From Candidatus Brocadia carolinensis (GTDB lineage Bacteria; Planctomycetota; Brocadiia; Brocadiales; Brocadiaceae), in contig AYTS01000041.1 of NCBI GenBank assembly GCA_002009475.1, positions 1 through 44,802 on the forward strand: a stretch of DNA of 44,802 nt. The letters are read 5' to 3'. Within the stretch, counting starts at the first letter, position 1. Each line of letters starts with the position of its first letter. Shown here in pieces: positions 18,286 to 27,480 of this stretch. The position numbers were made by a program, and so were the translations under genes. The notes under the pieces are model-generated. The model searched no databases and was not told the DNA's origin. It saw only the letters and a program-made list of their open reading frames with translations.

Positions 18286-18962
18286 TTATGAAATACCCTT
18301 GTCAGATACTGCCAAATCAAACATCAATTCCTCAGCGGCTTCTTCGGGAAATGGAACCCGTGAAGCAAGCTTTTCTGTCGTTTTTGCATCCAGTTTGTAT
18401 TTTTCCCCATGACAACTTTAAACCAGCGTTCCCGATCCATAACCACACGATACATTTTCTCGTCCTGAGTTTCTGAAATGAAGGGATAATATACGTGAAT
18501 TGGTTTGCCGCACTTTTCTACCTTGGCGCCGATTCGATCAACGCGTCCGGTTCTTTGTTCTAACATGCTAGGATTCCAGCAAAGATCGTGATGAATAACA
18601 TAGCGACAATTAAGGTGCAGATCGATTCCTTCCGCCATAACACTGCTGGCAACCAAAACATCCGGGTAAAAAGGCGTATTAAAAGTGAGCATAATTTTCT
18701 GACGAGTTTCCTGTTTCGTTGTTCCATGTATCAACCTCACATTGGGGAGAAGCCGCTCACTTTTCTCCCCCCTGCAATTCATCGTCGGCATAGGCTTTAG
18801 CCATATCTGCGCCCTTGAAACTTCCCGTTTGTAATGATAACAAGGCGCTTAAAAATCCTGACCGGTATGCTTCCGGAGATATAAAAAGCACATTTTACCC
18901 ACCCATTTCCCTGATGACCCCTTTATCATATTCGGTTAATAACGGGACGAGTAGTGTCATTG
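18286..18962 (-). pseudogene. Remnant of the C-terminal part of a superfamily 2 helicase
   Basis: The minus strand holds helicase C-terminal motifs spread over several frames. A frame with VPLLTEYDKGVIREMGG is followed by an in-frame TAA and then VLFISPEAYRSGFLSALLSL. A second frame (18791-18324) gives VRLIHGTTKQ, PDVLVASSVMAEGIDLHLNC and the motif VI block EQRTGRVDRIG. A third frame finishes LASRVPFPEEAAEELMFDLA to a stop at 18286-18288. The last junction is repaired by adding one G to the GGGG preceding AAAAA at about 18401-18409. Nothing of the ATPase N-terminal half is present. The parent may have been a large defence or repair helicase, but the fragment cannot tell. Confidence 0.7.
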
Positions 18963-19071
18963 CTGTGGTGACTGCATGAATCTTTCTTGTCATAACAGAT
19001 ATAGGGGCAAATCGATTGTGGGTAGTAAAAATATAGCAAAACACCCTGGAATAGACAACAACTAAATTGTC

Positions 19072-19099
19072 TTGCAAGGCTTAAAAATACTGATAAAAT
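19072..19099 (+). promoter_or_regulatory. Candidate promoter for the histidine kinase gene
   Basis: TTGCAA (19072-19077), 16 bases, then TAAAAT (19094-19099), ending 45 bases before the ATG at 19145. The -10 box matches 5 of 6 positions and the -35 box 4 of 6. Confidence 0.35.
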
Positions 19100-19144
19100 C
19101 ATGGAGATGTAATAGCTACATAAATTGTATGTACGAAACGGATT

Positions 19145-21079
19145 ATGAATTACTACAGAAATATCTTTAAGAGTATTAAAATTCAACTCATCTGTTCCAT
19201 CTGTATTTTGACCACCGTTCCCTTGCTGTTCGTTTGCGTTGTCGAATATTACAGCAGCAAGGGCGCTATTGAACAACGCGTGATTGAACAACTGACCTCT
19301 ATTGCCGACCTGAAAAAGAATGAACTCAACAGTTGGCTCGAAGAACGGTTGATCGACACGTCGGTGATTGCCCGCAACAAGATACTTGCCGCTGCCGCTA
19401 CCAGCCTGTTACAGCAAAGAAGAAGGTATGAAACTATTGATCAGTTGAGAAAATCAGAAGCTGGTAAAATAAATTATGAACGAATTTTAGAGAATCTTCA
19501 CCTCCTGAAACAGTTTTACAAACACTACAACGTTATCTCCATTATCGATGCTGCAAACGGGGAGGTGGTTATATCAACCTACCCGGAGATCGTGGGGAAA
19601 ACCTTGAGTTCATTTGACAGTTATATAGATACCCTGGAAGAAAAGGATGTGGCGGTAAAAGATATTTACACCTCTGAACTCATCGGCCAAAACTGCATAA
19701 CCTATTTTTGCCCTGTTTGCATGACCGATTCCCTCACTTTGGAAAGCAGTGATATTATCATTGGCGTCATCTTATTAGATGTTAATGTGAAAAACAGCAT
19801 TGAGCCGGTGATCCGTAACTGGCCAGGAATGGGGGACACCGGAGAAACCCTCCTCGTAAGGAGGGAAGGGGACAACATCGTCTATTTAAATGACCTTCGT
19901 CACAAGCCGGAAGCTGCCTTGAAGTTTGTCAGTTCCATTTCCTCTGCCGGAGACATCCCTTCCATATTAAGCTCCGGCGGTGAAGAGGGGATTAAAGAAT
20001 CTGTCGATTATCGGGGCGTTCCGGTACTTTCTGCCTACCGGCATATCCCTGTTCTCAATTGGGGTCTGGTGGCAAAACAGGATTTAGCGGAGGCATTTGC
20101 GCCCGTTGAAAAACTCAAGAACCGCGTAATTCTCCTGATTTTTGTTTGCATACTAATTGTCAGTGCCATAGGCATTTCACTCACCAGTCGGATCACCCAG
20201 CCAATATTACAATTGGTCCAGGGAGCAAAGGCCATAGCTTCGGGAAATCTTGACCATCGCATCCCTGTTGTCTCGGAAAATGAGGTGGGCCTGCTTGCCA
20301 GGGAATTTAATCACATGGCCATGAAACTAAAAGAGTCATACTCGAATCTGGAGCAAAAGGTTGAAGAACGAACGGCTCAATTGTTACGGGCAGAGCGTCT
20401 CGCCGCCGTGGGAGAACTTGCGGCCGAAGTGGCTCACGAAATCAATAACCCTTTAGGCGGCCTGCAAAACTTTGCCAGTATGCTCGAAAGTGAACCGGAA
20501 AATGTCAGGCAGACAAAGAAATACGCCACGCTTATGCTGGACGGCTTGAAACGCGTCGAGATGATCGTAAAACGCCTTCTGACGTTTTCCCGGCCCTACA
20601 CCCTTCACCTGTCTGAAAACGATACGAACGCAATCATCAACAGCTCACTTGAATTTATCGAGCACAAGACTGAGCCCTGTCAGGTGAGCATTCATAAAGA
20701 CCTCCACCCATCTCTGCCGCCTGTTTTGGTTGATGCCGACCACCTTTCTATGGTATTTATCAATATTATGGTGAATGCCCTTGAAAGCATGCCGGGCGGA
20801 GGTGACTTGACCATAAAGACGGATACTTGCAAGAGACATGAAGGATGTGTTACCGTTAATATCCGTGACACGGGTTGCGGCATCCCACCGGAAATCATGA
20901 AAAAGATCTTTGAACCTTTTTTTAGCACGAAGAACAAAGAGGGGGAAAAGGGACTTGGAATGGGATTGGTCATCTCGAAGAGGATTATCGAGGACCATCA
21001 CGGTGCCATCAGCATAGAAAGCAAGATTGGAAAAGGAACGACCTTTACGATATGCCTTCCGAGTTGCGCAGGAAAGTAA
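19145..21079 (+). CDS. Membrane sensor histidine kinase (extracytoplasmic sensor, HAMP, HisKA, HATPase)
   Basis: A 644-residue two-component kinase. A first membrane helix lies at about 11-33 and a second at about 323-346. They bracket a sensor region of about 285 residues that looks like a Cache-type domain (SIIDAANGEVVISTYPE and the repeat-like second half). HAMP follows (about 346-400), then HisKA with the phospho-acceptor H431 in EVAHEINNPLGG. The ATPase domain has the N-box INIMVNALESMP, DTGCGIPPEI and GLGMGLVISKRIIEDHHG. The kinase core is NtrB/ZraS-like. No response regulator gene is next to it, so it is an orphan kinase here. The ligand is unknown. Confidence 0.9.
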   Translation: MNYYRNIFKSIKIQLICSICILTTVPLLFVCVVEYYSSKGAIEQRVIEQLTSIADLKKNELNSWLEERLIDTSVIARNKILAAAATSLLQQRRRYETIDQLRKSEAGKINYERILENLHLLKQFYKHYNVISIIDAANGEVVISTYPEIVGKTLSSFDSYIDTLEEKDVAVKDIYTSELIGQNCITYFCPVCMTDSLTLESSDIIIGVILLDVNVKNSIEPVIRNWPGMGDTGETLLVRREGDNIVYLNDLRHKPEAALKFVSSISSAGDIPSILSSGGEEGIKESVDYRGVPVLSAYRHIPVLNWGLVAKQDLAEAFAPVEKLKNRVILLIFVCILIVSAIGISLTSRITQPILQLVQGAKAIASGNLDHRIPVVSENEVGLLAREFNHMAMKLKESYSNLEQKVEERTAQLLRAERLAAVGELAAEVAHEINNPLGGLQNFASMLESEPENVRQTKKYATLMLDGLKRVEMIVKRLLTFSRPYTLHLSENDTNAIINSSLEFIEHKTEPCQVSIHKDLHPSLPPVLVDADHLSMVFINIMVNALESMPGGGDLTIKTDTCKRHEGCVTVNIRDTGCGIPPEIMKKIFEPFFSTKNKEGEKGLGMGLVISKRIIEDHHGAISIESKIGKGTTFTICLPSCAGK

Positions 21080-21216
21080 AATTTCACCGCCAAGAACGCA
21101 AAGACACAGCCACCCTGATCCCACAAGCGTTAACTTAATAATTGCTAGTGGGTTTATGTCATAACATCGCCCCCTGTCCAAAGCCTGCACCGACTGAGTA
21201 GAGTCCGTACGCTTAT

Positions 21217-22051
21217 TTATTCTTCGAGACCCAGAAGCCTGAGGTACTGATCGAAGTCGTCGGGGAGAGAGGCCGTGACCGATACCATTTTCCGGGTATA
21301 GGGGTGCTCAAACGATAATTGATACGCATGGAGCATCTGCCGGGGGATTTGTCTCATAAGCGGGCGTTCTATTGGCTTGCGGTCGTATTCCATCTCTCCA
21401 AGAACAGGATGCCCAGCCGAGGCGAGATGTATCCTGATCTGATGCGTCCTGCCGGTCTCGGTACTCACTTCCAGATAGGAAGCGCTCTTGCCGCTCTTTA
21501 AGCGCTTTACGTGAGTCACGGCCTTTTGTCCATGGATTGGGGTATCTATGGTAAAAGTTTTTTTTACTCATACCACCACGTATGATAACCCGGTAGACCT
21601 TTTTTTATCAGGCTTTTTTTTAAACAAGGTCTTCATCTGTTCAAAGGCATCCTTATTTAGGGCGAATATAATTGCGCCGGAGGTATCTTTATCCAGCCGA
21701 TGGGCGGCCTGAATATGGTTGTCTCGGAAATATACCCTCAGCTCGCCTTCGAGGCTTTCTGGTCCATTTGTTATGATATGGGCAGGTTTTGAAACAATCA
21801 GGTAGTGGTTATCTTGAAACAGGACGGCATTTTTTTTGAAATGTTGACGAGCCTGTCTCCTCTTCATGAATTTCAATGAAATCACCTTCTTTTAACTGGT
21901 AGGAGGCAATCCATATCCGCTTTTTGTTCACAAAGACGCGCCGGTGGTCGAGGAGTTGTTTCGCCTTTTTTTTGGATAAAGATAGTTTGCCGGCGATGAA
22001 ATTCAATAAGGTGTGGATACGGTCTTCACGGGTAAGTATGAACTTCTGCAT
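21217..22051 (-). CDS. RluA/RluD-family pseudouridine synthase (frame broken in this sequence)
   Basis: This enzyme isomerises uridine in rRNA or tRNA. The N-terminal S4 RNA-binding domain (SLSKKKAKQLLDHRRVFVNK) is followed by the catalytic motif HRLDKDTSGAI and the C-terminal block GRTHQIRIHLASAGHPVLGE. The reading is split by four runs: T8 at 21830-21837, T8 at 21614-21621, T7 at 21600-21606 and T8 at 21558-21565 (plus-strand letters). Removing exactly one base from each restores a continuous protein of about 276 residues through VYRVIIRGG and KKTFTIDTPIHG. I read this as one gene with sequencing errors. Which position it modifies (RluA, RluC or RluD type) cannot be assigned. Confidence 0.85.
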
Positions 22052-22123
22052 GCCTTTCCAAAAATTCAGGGTTTTGTCAGGATGGCCTTTGCTGTGAATA
22101 AGGTAATTTAATAAAGGTCATTC

Positions 22124-22258
22124 ATGAATGAGTCTTTTAAAATTATACTCTTTTTGGTACTTTTGGCAACACCTCATTCTAAATCGTTTGCATTTTCTGC
22201 TTGGCATGGGAAAAAAATAATGTATTTTACCCACACGAACATGTATACCTGCCCATGA
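22124..22258 (+). CDS. Possible small secreted peptide
   Basis: A 44-residue frame (ATG 22124, TGA 22256-22258) with AAAGG six bases upstream. It begins MNESFKIILFLVLLATPHSK, with a basic start, hydrophobic core and a possible cleavage after SFA, like a Sec signal peptide. An A7 run in the frame may be miscalled; one base less would end the frame after GKK. It may be the 5' remnant of a lost exported-protein gene. No family recognised. Confidence 0.3.
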   Translation: MNESFKIILFLVLLATPHSKSFAFSAWHGKKIMYFTHTNMYTCP

Positions 22259-22387
22259 ATATATCACGATAAAGGCGAACCCTGAGTGATTGGGGGAGAA
22301 GGCGGAAAGTAACAGGGATTTTCGAAGAGTTTCCCGCGAAGGCAGGAAACTATCATGAACGTCACCCATAAATATACCGGTAAATGC

Positions 22388-22452
22388 TATTGCGGGCAGA
22401 GCGAAGCAATCCTTACCTTCGAGATTGCTTCGGCTATTGCTCTCGCGATGAC
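22388..22452. repeat. Intergenic palindromic repeat, copy 1
   Basis: The pattern TATTGCGGGCAGAGCGAAGC ... GAGATTGCTTCGGCTATTGC...CGCGATGAC forms a large imperfect hairpin built around GAAGCAATC/GATTGCTTC. A related copy lies at 38609-38676. It looks like a dispersed non-coding palindromic element. Confidence 0.6.
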
Positions 22453-23145
22453 TAGTTCCTTTTGTTGTTCACGATAAAGACAGCCTTACTGCCGAAGATG
22501 TCCTTGAAAAGGGATGAGAGCATCTTTGTAGTAAGGCCTTTTCTTTTTAGGATGTTTGCGCTTCGGATTTTGTTTTTCCCGGCCTGTTCGGGCCAGACTG
22601 GAAACGAAAGCCACCAGGAAGGAGACATGATACACGAAGACACAAAGCCATTTCACGATGCTGGTGTATCCATTTCAGCATGCGGCTTCCGGCAATGATA
22701 AGAAACTCCGCTTGCAAAGGCTTAGTAAACGGTGGCAGCACTGATGTAGTCGCTTTAATGACAAAGGGCTTGCGCGGGTGCTGGACGATACCTATTTTCC
22801 TGCCCTATATCCGGTAGATGATCTTTCTCGAAACTGCATAATCAGCATCTTTTGCTTCCTCGGGAAAACCGCAATCGCACAAACCCTGAGAACTATGATC
22901 TACAAACCTCACCTCGCCCTAAACCTTCTTCGCCCATAACGACTCTTTCTCACCCTTTTTCTGTCCGATTGATCAAACCTTTTCCACCCCCATTCGAATG
23001 CATTCTTCTCTCGCCTTCTCACTCCTTCTTCTTGTGACATCAGGACTTTGACGTTATCCTGGAAATTTACCAAGAACACTTGACACAGAATAGCAAATAT
23101 GGTAAGAGGATAGACAAAATACCTTTTTTTGAGGTCATATGTGAT

Positions 23146-25380
23146 ATGAAGACCATTTATCTGGTTAGACTGCCCCGGCGTGGAAAACGTCTCTGGTTTT
23201 CTCATCTTCTGAATTTCTTCATGCTAACGAATGGGTTTTTTCTTCATTTGCCCACAATTCATGCCGAAGGAGAAGACATGACTCCCACTCCAACCTGGGG
23301 AACGACCTCGCTCGCGGACGCATCCGGTTTTTCCGGAAAACGCAACCATACAGAAGAAGACTCCCTAAAAGAAGCCATCTCAACAGAAGCCATTTGGTTT
23401 GGAGCCTCCGAGGAGGTGAGTATTGCAACACGACACGAAATACCCATTGGCAAGGCGCCAAGCATCGTAACGGTAATAACGGCCGAAGAGATTGAACATC
23501 AAGGGCACCGTACCTTTGTCGAAATATTGAGAACCATACCGGGGTTTGAAATTTTAAAGGACGTGTCATTCGGCGCCGTCTCGCCCGTCGTAAGAGGGTT
23601 AGTTGGCTCAGAAAAAATTCGGGTGATGCTGAATGGGCACCTCGTAAATACCCCGTTAAGCGGCGGGGCGTTTACCCGGTTTGACGATTTTCCCGTGGAA
23701 AATATCAAGAGGATAGAAATTATCAGAGGGCCGGGTTCTGCCGTGTATGGTGAAAACGCGTTTCTTGCAGTGATCAATATCATTACCAAGGATGCAAAGG
23801 ATATCGATGGTGTAAAAGTGGTTACCGGGTTTGGGAGTTTCGATACGTATGAGGAAAATGTCATCTTTGGCGAGACATACGGAAAAGTTAACATATCCGG
23901 GATGGCTCATTATCGACAAACCAGTGGCTTTGATGGCACTGTCGAAAGTGACCGGCAAACACTCTTAGACAGAGAGTTTGCCACTTCAGCCTCACGGGCG
24001 CCAGGAAGCGTAAGGGATGGACGGCAACAATTTGATCTAAACCTTAAGATGGTTTACAAAGATTTCTATGTTGAGGGAATGTACCTGAATAAAGATAAAG
24101 AGCCCTTTGTTGGTCCTCAATTTGCCTTGACGGGCGAATCTGACATTGAGAATAATTATGTATTCGGTGAGGCCGGGTATAAAAAGACCTTTGAGGAAAA
24201 ATTTACTATAAAACCAAGGATCTATTACGATCAATTCGATGATGATTTTTTCATTGAATCCCTCCCTGACGGCACAACAATACAAAACACATCGGGGGTG
24301 CCCGTTACGTTTCCCGACGGAGTTATTGGTAACGGCAGGGTAAGTGAAAAGGTCGTAGGCACGGAGATTCCCTTCGACTACCAATTACTTGACAACAACT
24401 TACTCACGATAGGTTTTGAGTACCGCCTTATCAATCAGACGAATGTCCGCTTTTCGAGTAATTTTAGGCCAGACACGCTTGACCCTTTACCACAAATACA
24501 GGACTTTTCGGATGAATTTCCCTTCTTAAAAGAGGTTACGCGAAGGATATGGTCGCTCTACTTGCAGGATGCCTGGAACATAACCGACACCATAAATCTT
24601 ACCCTGGGCATACGGCACGACCAGTACAGCGATTTTGGTGATGCGACCAGCCCGCGATCTGCTATAACATGGGCGTTCATGAAAAATGCATCCCTGAAGG
24701 TACTGTATGGCGAGGCATTCCGCGCCCCCAGTTTTGAAGAGATGTATATCATCAACCAGCCTGCCATCGAGGGCAATGAAGATCTGGATCCGGAAACGAT
24801 CAGGAGCTACGAGGTGGGCTTGAGTTATCAGGTGAACAAATACGTTGCATGTTCTGTCAATTATTTCTATAACGATATCGAAGACCTTATTGGCATGCGT
24901 ACCCTGGAAAATGATTCAGATACTTCCCGTTTTGAAAATCTCGGTGATGCCCATGTCCAGGGATTAGAGATGGAGACCAAGGTTGATATCACGAAAGGGA
25001 ATTACCTTTTCATGAACTATACTTATCAAAACCCGGAAGACAATCGTGGGAATGAACTGCCGTTCGTTGCACGACATTATGGTAACTTTGGTGTGAATGT
25101 GCAACCATGGAAATATATCAATACCAATCTCAGCACCTTTGTAAGCGGGAGTCGGTCCCGAGATGATGGTGACCCTGCTGAGCACAGAGATGACCTGCCA
25201 TCCTATGCATTGTTAAATCTTTCTCTTATTGCAAAGGAATTCTTTAAAACCATGGAGGTGCAGGGGACGGTGCTCAACCTGCTCGACAAGGACTATAGCG
25301 ATCCTGGTCCGGTTTCTATACCTGATGATCTTCCCAGACCGGGAAGGACGTTTTTTATTGGATTAAGCTACCAGTTTTAA
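23146..25380 (+). CDS. TonB-dependent outer-membrane receptor
   Basis: A 744-residue outer-membrane receptor, counting from the ATG at 23146 preceded by GAGG. The frame is open back to a TTG at 23080, which I do not favour because MKTIYLVRLPRRGKRLWFSH starts a good signal peptide. The plug domain carries IPIGKAPSIVTVITAEEIE, then IRVMLNGHLVNTPLSGG and IEIIRGPGSAVYGENAFLAV. The rest is a beta-barrel ending GLSYQF with a terminal aromatic. EEVSIAT before the plug may be the TonB box. Receptors of this type import siderophores, cobalamin or other large ligands with TonB energy; the ligand is unknown. No tonB-exbBD or ABC importer is adjacent and no Fur box is evident. Confidence 0.9.
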   Translation: MKTIYLVRLPRRGKRLWFSHLLNFFMLTNGFFLHLPTIHAEGEDMTPTPTWGTTSLADASGFSGKRNHTEEDSLKEAISTEAIWFGASEEVSIATRHEIPIGKAPSIVTVITAEEIEHQGHRTFVEILRTIPGFEILKDVSFGAVSPVVRGLVGSEKIRVMLNGHLVNTPLSGGAFTRFDDFPVENIKRIEIIRGPGSAVYGENAFLAVINIITKDAKDIDGVKVVTGFGSFDTYEENVIFGETYGKVNISGMAHYRQTSGFDGTVESDRQTLLDREFATSASRAPGSVRDGRQQFDLNLKMVYKDFYVEGMYLNKDKEPFVGPQFALTGESDIENNYVFGEAGYKKTFEEKFTIKPRIYYDQFDDDFFIESLPDGTTIQNTSGVPVTFPDGVIGNGRVSEKVVGTEIPFDYQLLDNNLLTIGFEYRLINQTNVRFSSNFRPDTLDPLPQIQDFSDEFPFLKEVTRRIWSLYLQDAWNITDTINLTLGIRHDQYSDFGDATSPRSAITWAFMKNASLKVLYGEAFRAPSFEEMYIINQPAIEGNEDLDPETIRSYEVGLSYQVNKYVACSVNYFYNDIEDLIGMRTLENDSDTSRFENLGDAHVQGLEMETKVDITKGNYLFMNYTYQNPEDNRGNELPFVARHYGNFGVNVQPWKYINTNLSTFVSGSRSRDDGDPAEHRDDLPSYALLNLSLIAKEFFKTMEVQGTVLNLLDKDYSDPGPVSIPDDLPRPGRTFFIGLSYQF

Positions 25381-25485
25381 TTCATGTTTCCTGTATACGT
25401 ATTGAAACACTGGCTATAATTGGTTTTGGATTGCATGAACAAACCCTGATACACTCTATTTTTAACCGGGATCGCTTGGCTGTGT

Positions 25486-25776
25486 TTAAGGTAAAAGAAC
25501 TTGTATTGCTGTTTTTGGCAATTGTTGCTGACATTCCTTTATTTTCTGATAGATGGACGACCATGTTCTTCTTGCATAGACTATGGGGATACTGCTGCTC
25601 TCAGCAAGATTCTTTATTTTATTGGCGAGATTATGATTAACAAAGTCATGCAGCACGATAATAAAGCCCATCGTCTTCGGAATCTCATCGGAAATCTTTT
25701 GACCGCTCCTGCCCGTTATGTGGCGAATCTCGGTAAGGTCGATTTTATCGAGTCCTTGGGAATACTCTCCCCCCAC
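25486..25776 (-). CDS. Small DUF2325-type protein
   Basis: A 96-residue protein. The start is GTG at 25776, supported by AAGGGGG six bases upstream and by an in-frame TGA two codons further up. The core FIIVLHDFVNHNLANKIKNL followed by S-S-I-P-I-V-Y-A-R-R and W-S-x-I-Y matches the DUF2325 pattern (a Rossmann-like fold; function unknown to me). Full DUF2325 proteins are of this size or form the C-terminus of larger ones. The gene converges on the TonB receptor gene and is divergent from the TPR-alphaCTD gene. A nucleotide- or metal-related role would be a guess. Confidence 0.65.
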   Translation of the reverse strand: MGGEYSQGLDKIDLTEIRHITGRSGQKISDEIPKTMGFIIVLHDFVNHNLANKIKNLAESSSIPIVYARRTWSSIYQKIKECQQQLPKTAIQVLLP

Positions 25777-25988
25777 TGGTCACCCCCTTATAATAAGCAC
25801 TGACAGGTTTAATCATATCCCAAAAAGACGAAGCGAGTTTAGGCTTTATCTTAAGGTGGGGATGTATTAGAAAAATCTATAAGATATCAACAGAAAATTC
25901 AAAAACTGAAATAATAAAATGGCATGAAAGGGAATGATAAAATTTATTTGAATTTCTGCTGGGGGTTTGTTACACTCCAACATCCGAA

Positions 25989-26008
25989 GATATCGTTAGA
26001 TATCGTTA
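25989..26008. promoter_or_regulatory. Tandem 10-mer (GATATCGTTA x2) upstream of the TPR-alphaCTD gene
   Basis: Two exact, adjacent copies of GATATCGTTA, one helical turn apart, end 4 bases before TATTAT (26012-26017), a likely -10 box. No good -35 is present, so the repeats could be an activator site. They lie 50-69 bases before the ATG at 26058. Confidence 0.4.
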
Positions 26009-26057
26009 GTTTATTATAGAATGTAGTTTTATGTATTGATGGAGGTTTAACAATATA

Positions 26058-27425
26058 ATGTCTACTGCGGTTGCTGATGTAGAACTTGATAAGCTGTTAG
26101 AAGTAGAAACATTATCAAGGGAAACCGTCACATATATTAAGAATCTGGTATATAGTTCTAAAGAGATGCGAGAAAATATGGACGAAAAGATTGCCTCGCT
26201 GAGAGCCAGTATAAAGAAGGGGCACGACGGGGCCGAAGCTAAGGACGCAATCCTTTTATTGGGGATATCAGAATGGATTGTTGGAAATGTAAAAGAGGCT
26301 TCCGAATTGCTGAAAGAGGTCAAATCAAGGAAAATTGCCGCTTATTATTTGGGTAAATGCTATCAGGAATTAGGCGATTACGGACAGGCTTTGGAATGTT
26401 TTGAACGAGCCAAAAAAACTGATTCGGAAGAATTTGATATTTGTATGGATATTGCCGAAACCAAAAGGCTGGCCAACCATAGCGAAGAGGCATTGAAGAT
26501 CATTAAAAGTTTTTCACAATCTCAGGGGGATAATCCGGAATTCCATTATCAGTTGGGACATTGCCTGGAGACACTCGGAGAATACGACAATGCACTTAAT
26601 CATTATGAACAATCACTTCGATTAGACCCAAACTATGCAAAATCTCTCTTCCGTTTAGCTTTTAATTACGATCTCAATGGGGAAGACGAAAAGGCCATTG
26701 AATACTACGAACAGTGCATAAATGTATGCCCTAGTCATAAAAATGCTTTTATCAATTTGGGGGTATTGTACGAAGATAGCGGCAATTTTGATGATGCGAT
26801 ATATTGTTTTGAAACTGTTTTAGATGCCGAACCGAACGATCCGCGCGCCCTGTTATTTTTGAAGGATGCAAAAGCCTCCATGAACATGTATTATGATGAG
26901 GAGATTTCAAGAAAACAAGGGAAGGAAAGCGAAGTGCTGAATATACCAATTTCAGATTTTGAACTCTCGGTAAGAAGCAAAAACTGCCTGGAGAAAATGA
27001 ATATTCGCACCCTGCGTGACCTTACAAGGATTAGTGAGATTGATTTACTCTCTTTTAAGAATTTTGGAGAAACCTCACTCAACGAAATTAAGATTATTTT
27101 GTCGCAAAAAGGATTGCGTTTGGGGCAGGCATTGGAAAGCGACCGTGAAACAGAGGTTTTTGGGAGTAAAAATACAGAAAAGGATACGGGCGCCATAGAA
27201 ACTGTTTTGGAACTTGGGCTCTCCACTCGCTGCAGGAATGCCTTGAGTAAGGCCGGTATTGAAACGATCAAAGACCTTGTAGAAAATACAGAACAAGAGT
27301 TAGATCAAAAGGGGATAAAACAAAATTACCTTGATGAGATACGCAGCAGATTGTCAGAGATTGGTCTGATTCTAAAAACCGTTGGTAACGATAACGCAGA
27401 GTTGGACGAAAGTATCACAGAGTAG
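26058..27425 (+). CDS. TPR protein with two RNA polymerase alpha-CTD-like domains
   Basis: A 455-residue soluble protein with GGAGG 12 bases upstream. Residues about 95-270 contain around five tetratricopeptide repeats (for example YYLGKCYQELGDYGQALECF). Residues 295-352 (LSVRSKNCLEKMNIRTLRDL... with FGETSLNEIK) align by eye with the E. coli alpha C-terminal domain. R265, N268, C269, N294, G296 and S299 have counterparts, but K297/K298 are replaced by E/T. Residues 381-440 (LGLSTRCRNALSKAGIETIK) look like a second, more divergent copy. The protein probably binds DNA or transcription factors through these domains and partners through the TPRs. It lies just upstream of ruvA. Confidence 0.82.
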   Translation: MSTAVADVELDKLLEVETLSRETVTYIKNLVYSSKEMRENMDEKIASLRASIKKGHDGAEAKDAILLLGISEWIVGNVKEASELLKEVKSRKIAAYYLGKCYQELGDYGQALECFERAKKTDSEEFDICMDIAETKRLANHSEEALKIIKSFSQSQGDNPEFHYQLGHCLETLGEYDNALNHYEQSLRLDPNYAKSLFRLAFNYDLNGEDEKAIEYYEQCINVCPSHKNAFINLGVLYEDSGNFDDAIYCFETVLDAEPNDPRALLFLKDAKASMNMYYDEEISRKQGKESEVLNIPISDFELSVRSKNCLEKMNIRTLRDLTRISEIDLLSFKNFGETSLNEIKIILSQKGLRLGQALESDRETEVFGSKNTEKDTGAIETVLELGLSTRCRNALSKAGIETIKDLVENTEQELDQKGIKQNYLDEIRSRLSEIGLILKTVGNDNAELDESITE

Positions 27426-27480
27426 CCTCTTTAAAGAATATTTCGGATGGCATGATTGCGATATCTGGGGATGTGTGTGC

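Larger units (their letters stand above)
22052..23145. other. Long gene-poor spacer upstream of the TonB-dependent receptor
   Basis: Apart from a possible small secreted peptide (22124-22258) and a palindromic repeat (22388-22452), I find no supported gene in this 1.1-kb stretch. Minus-strand frames around 22450-22830 read partly protein-like (for example LTTKMLSSLFKDIFGSKAVF) but are short and shift frame. They may be debris of a lost gene. The 3' part is C- and T-rich, with runs of TTCTC. Confidence 0.4.

Noticed and set aside
23080..23145. TTG start for the TonB-dependent receptor
   Set aside because: It puts 22 polar residues before a clear signal peptide. The ATG at 23146 has a better context.
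27382..27480. Extended N-terminus of RuvA
   Set aside because: The added 33 residues overlap the end of the TPR gene and are not RuvA-like. The family start MLDYIRGRV is at 27481.
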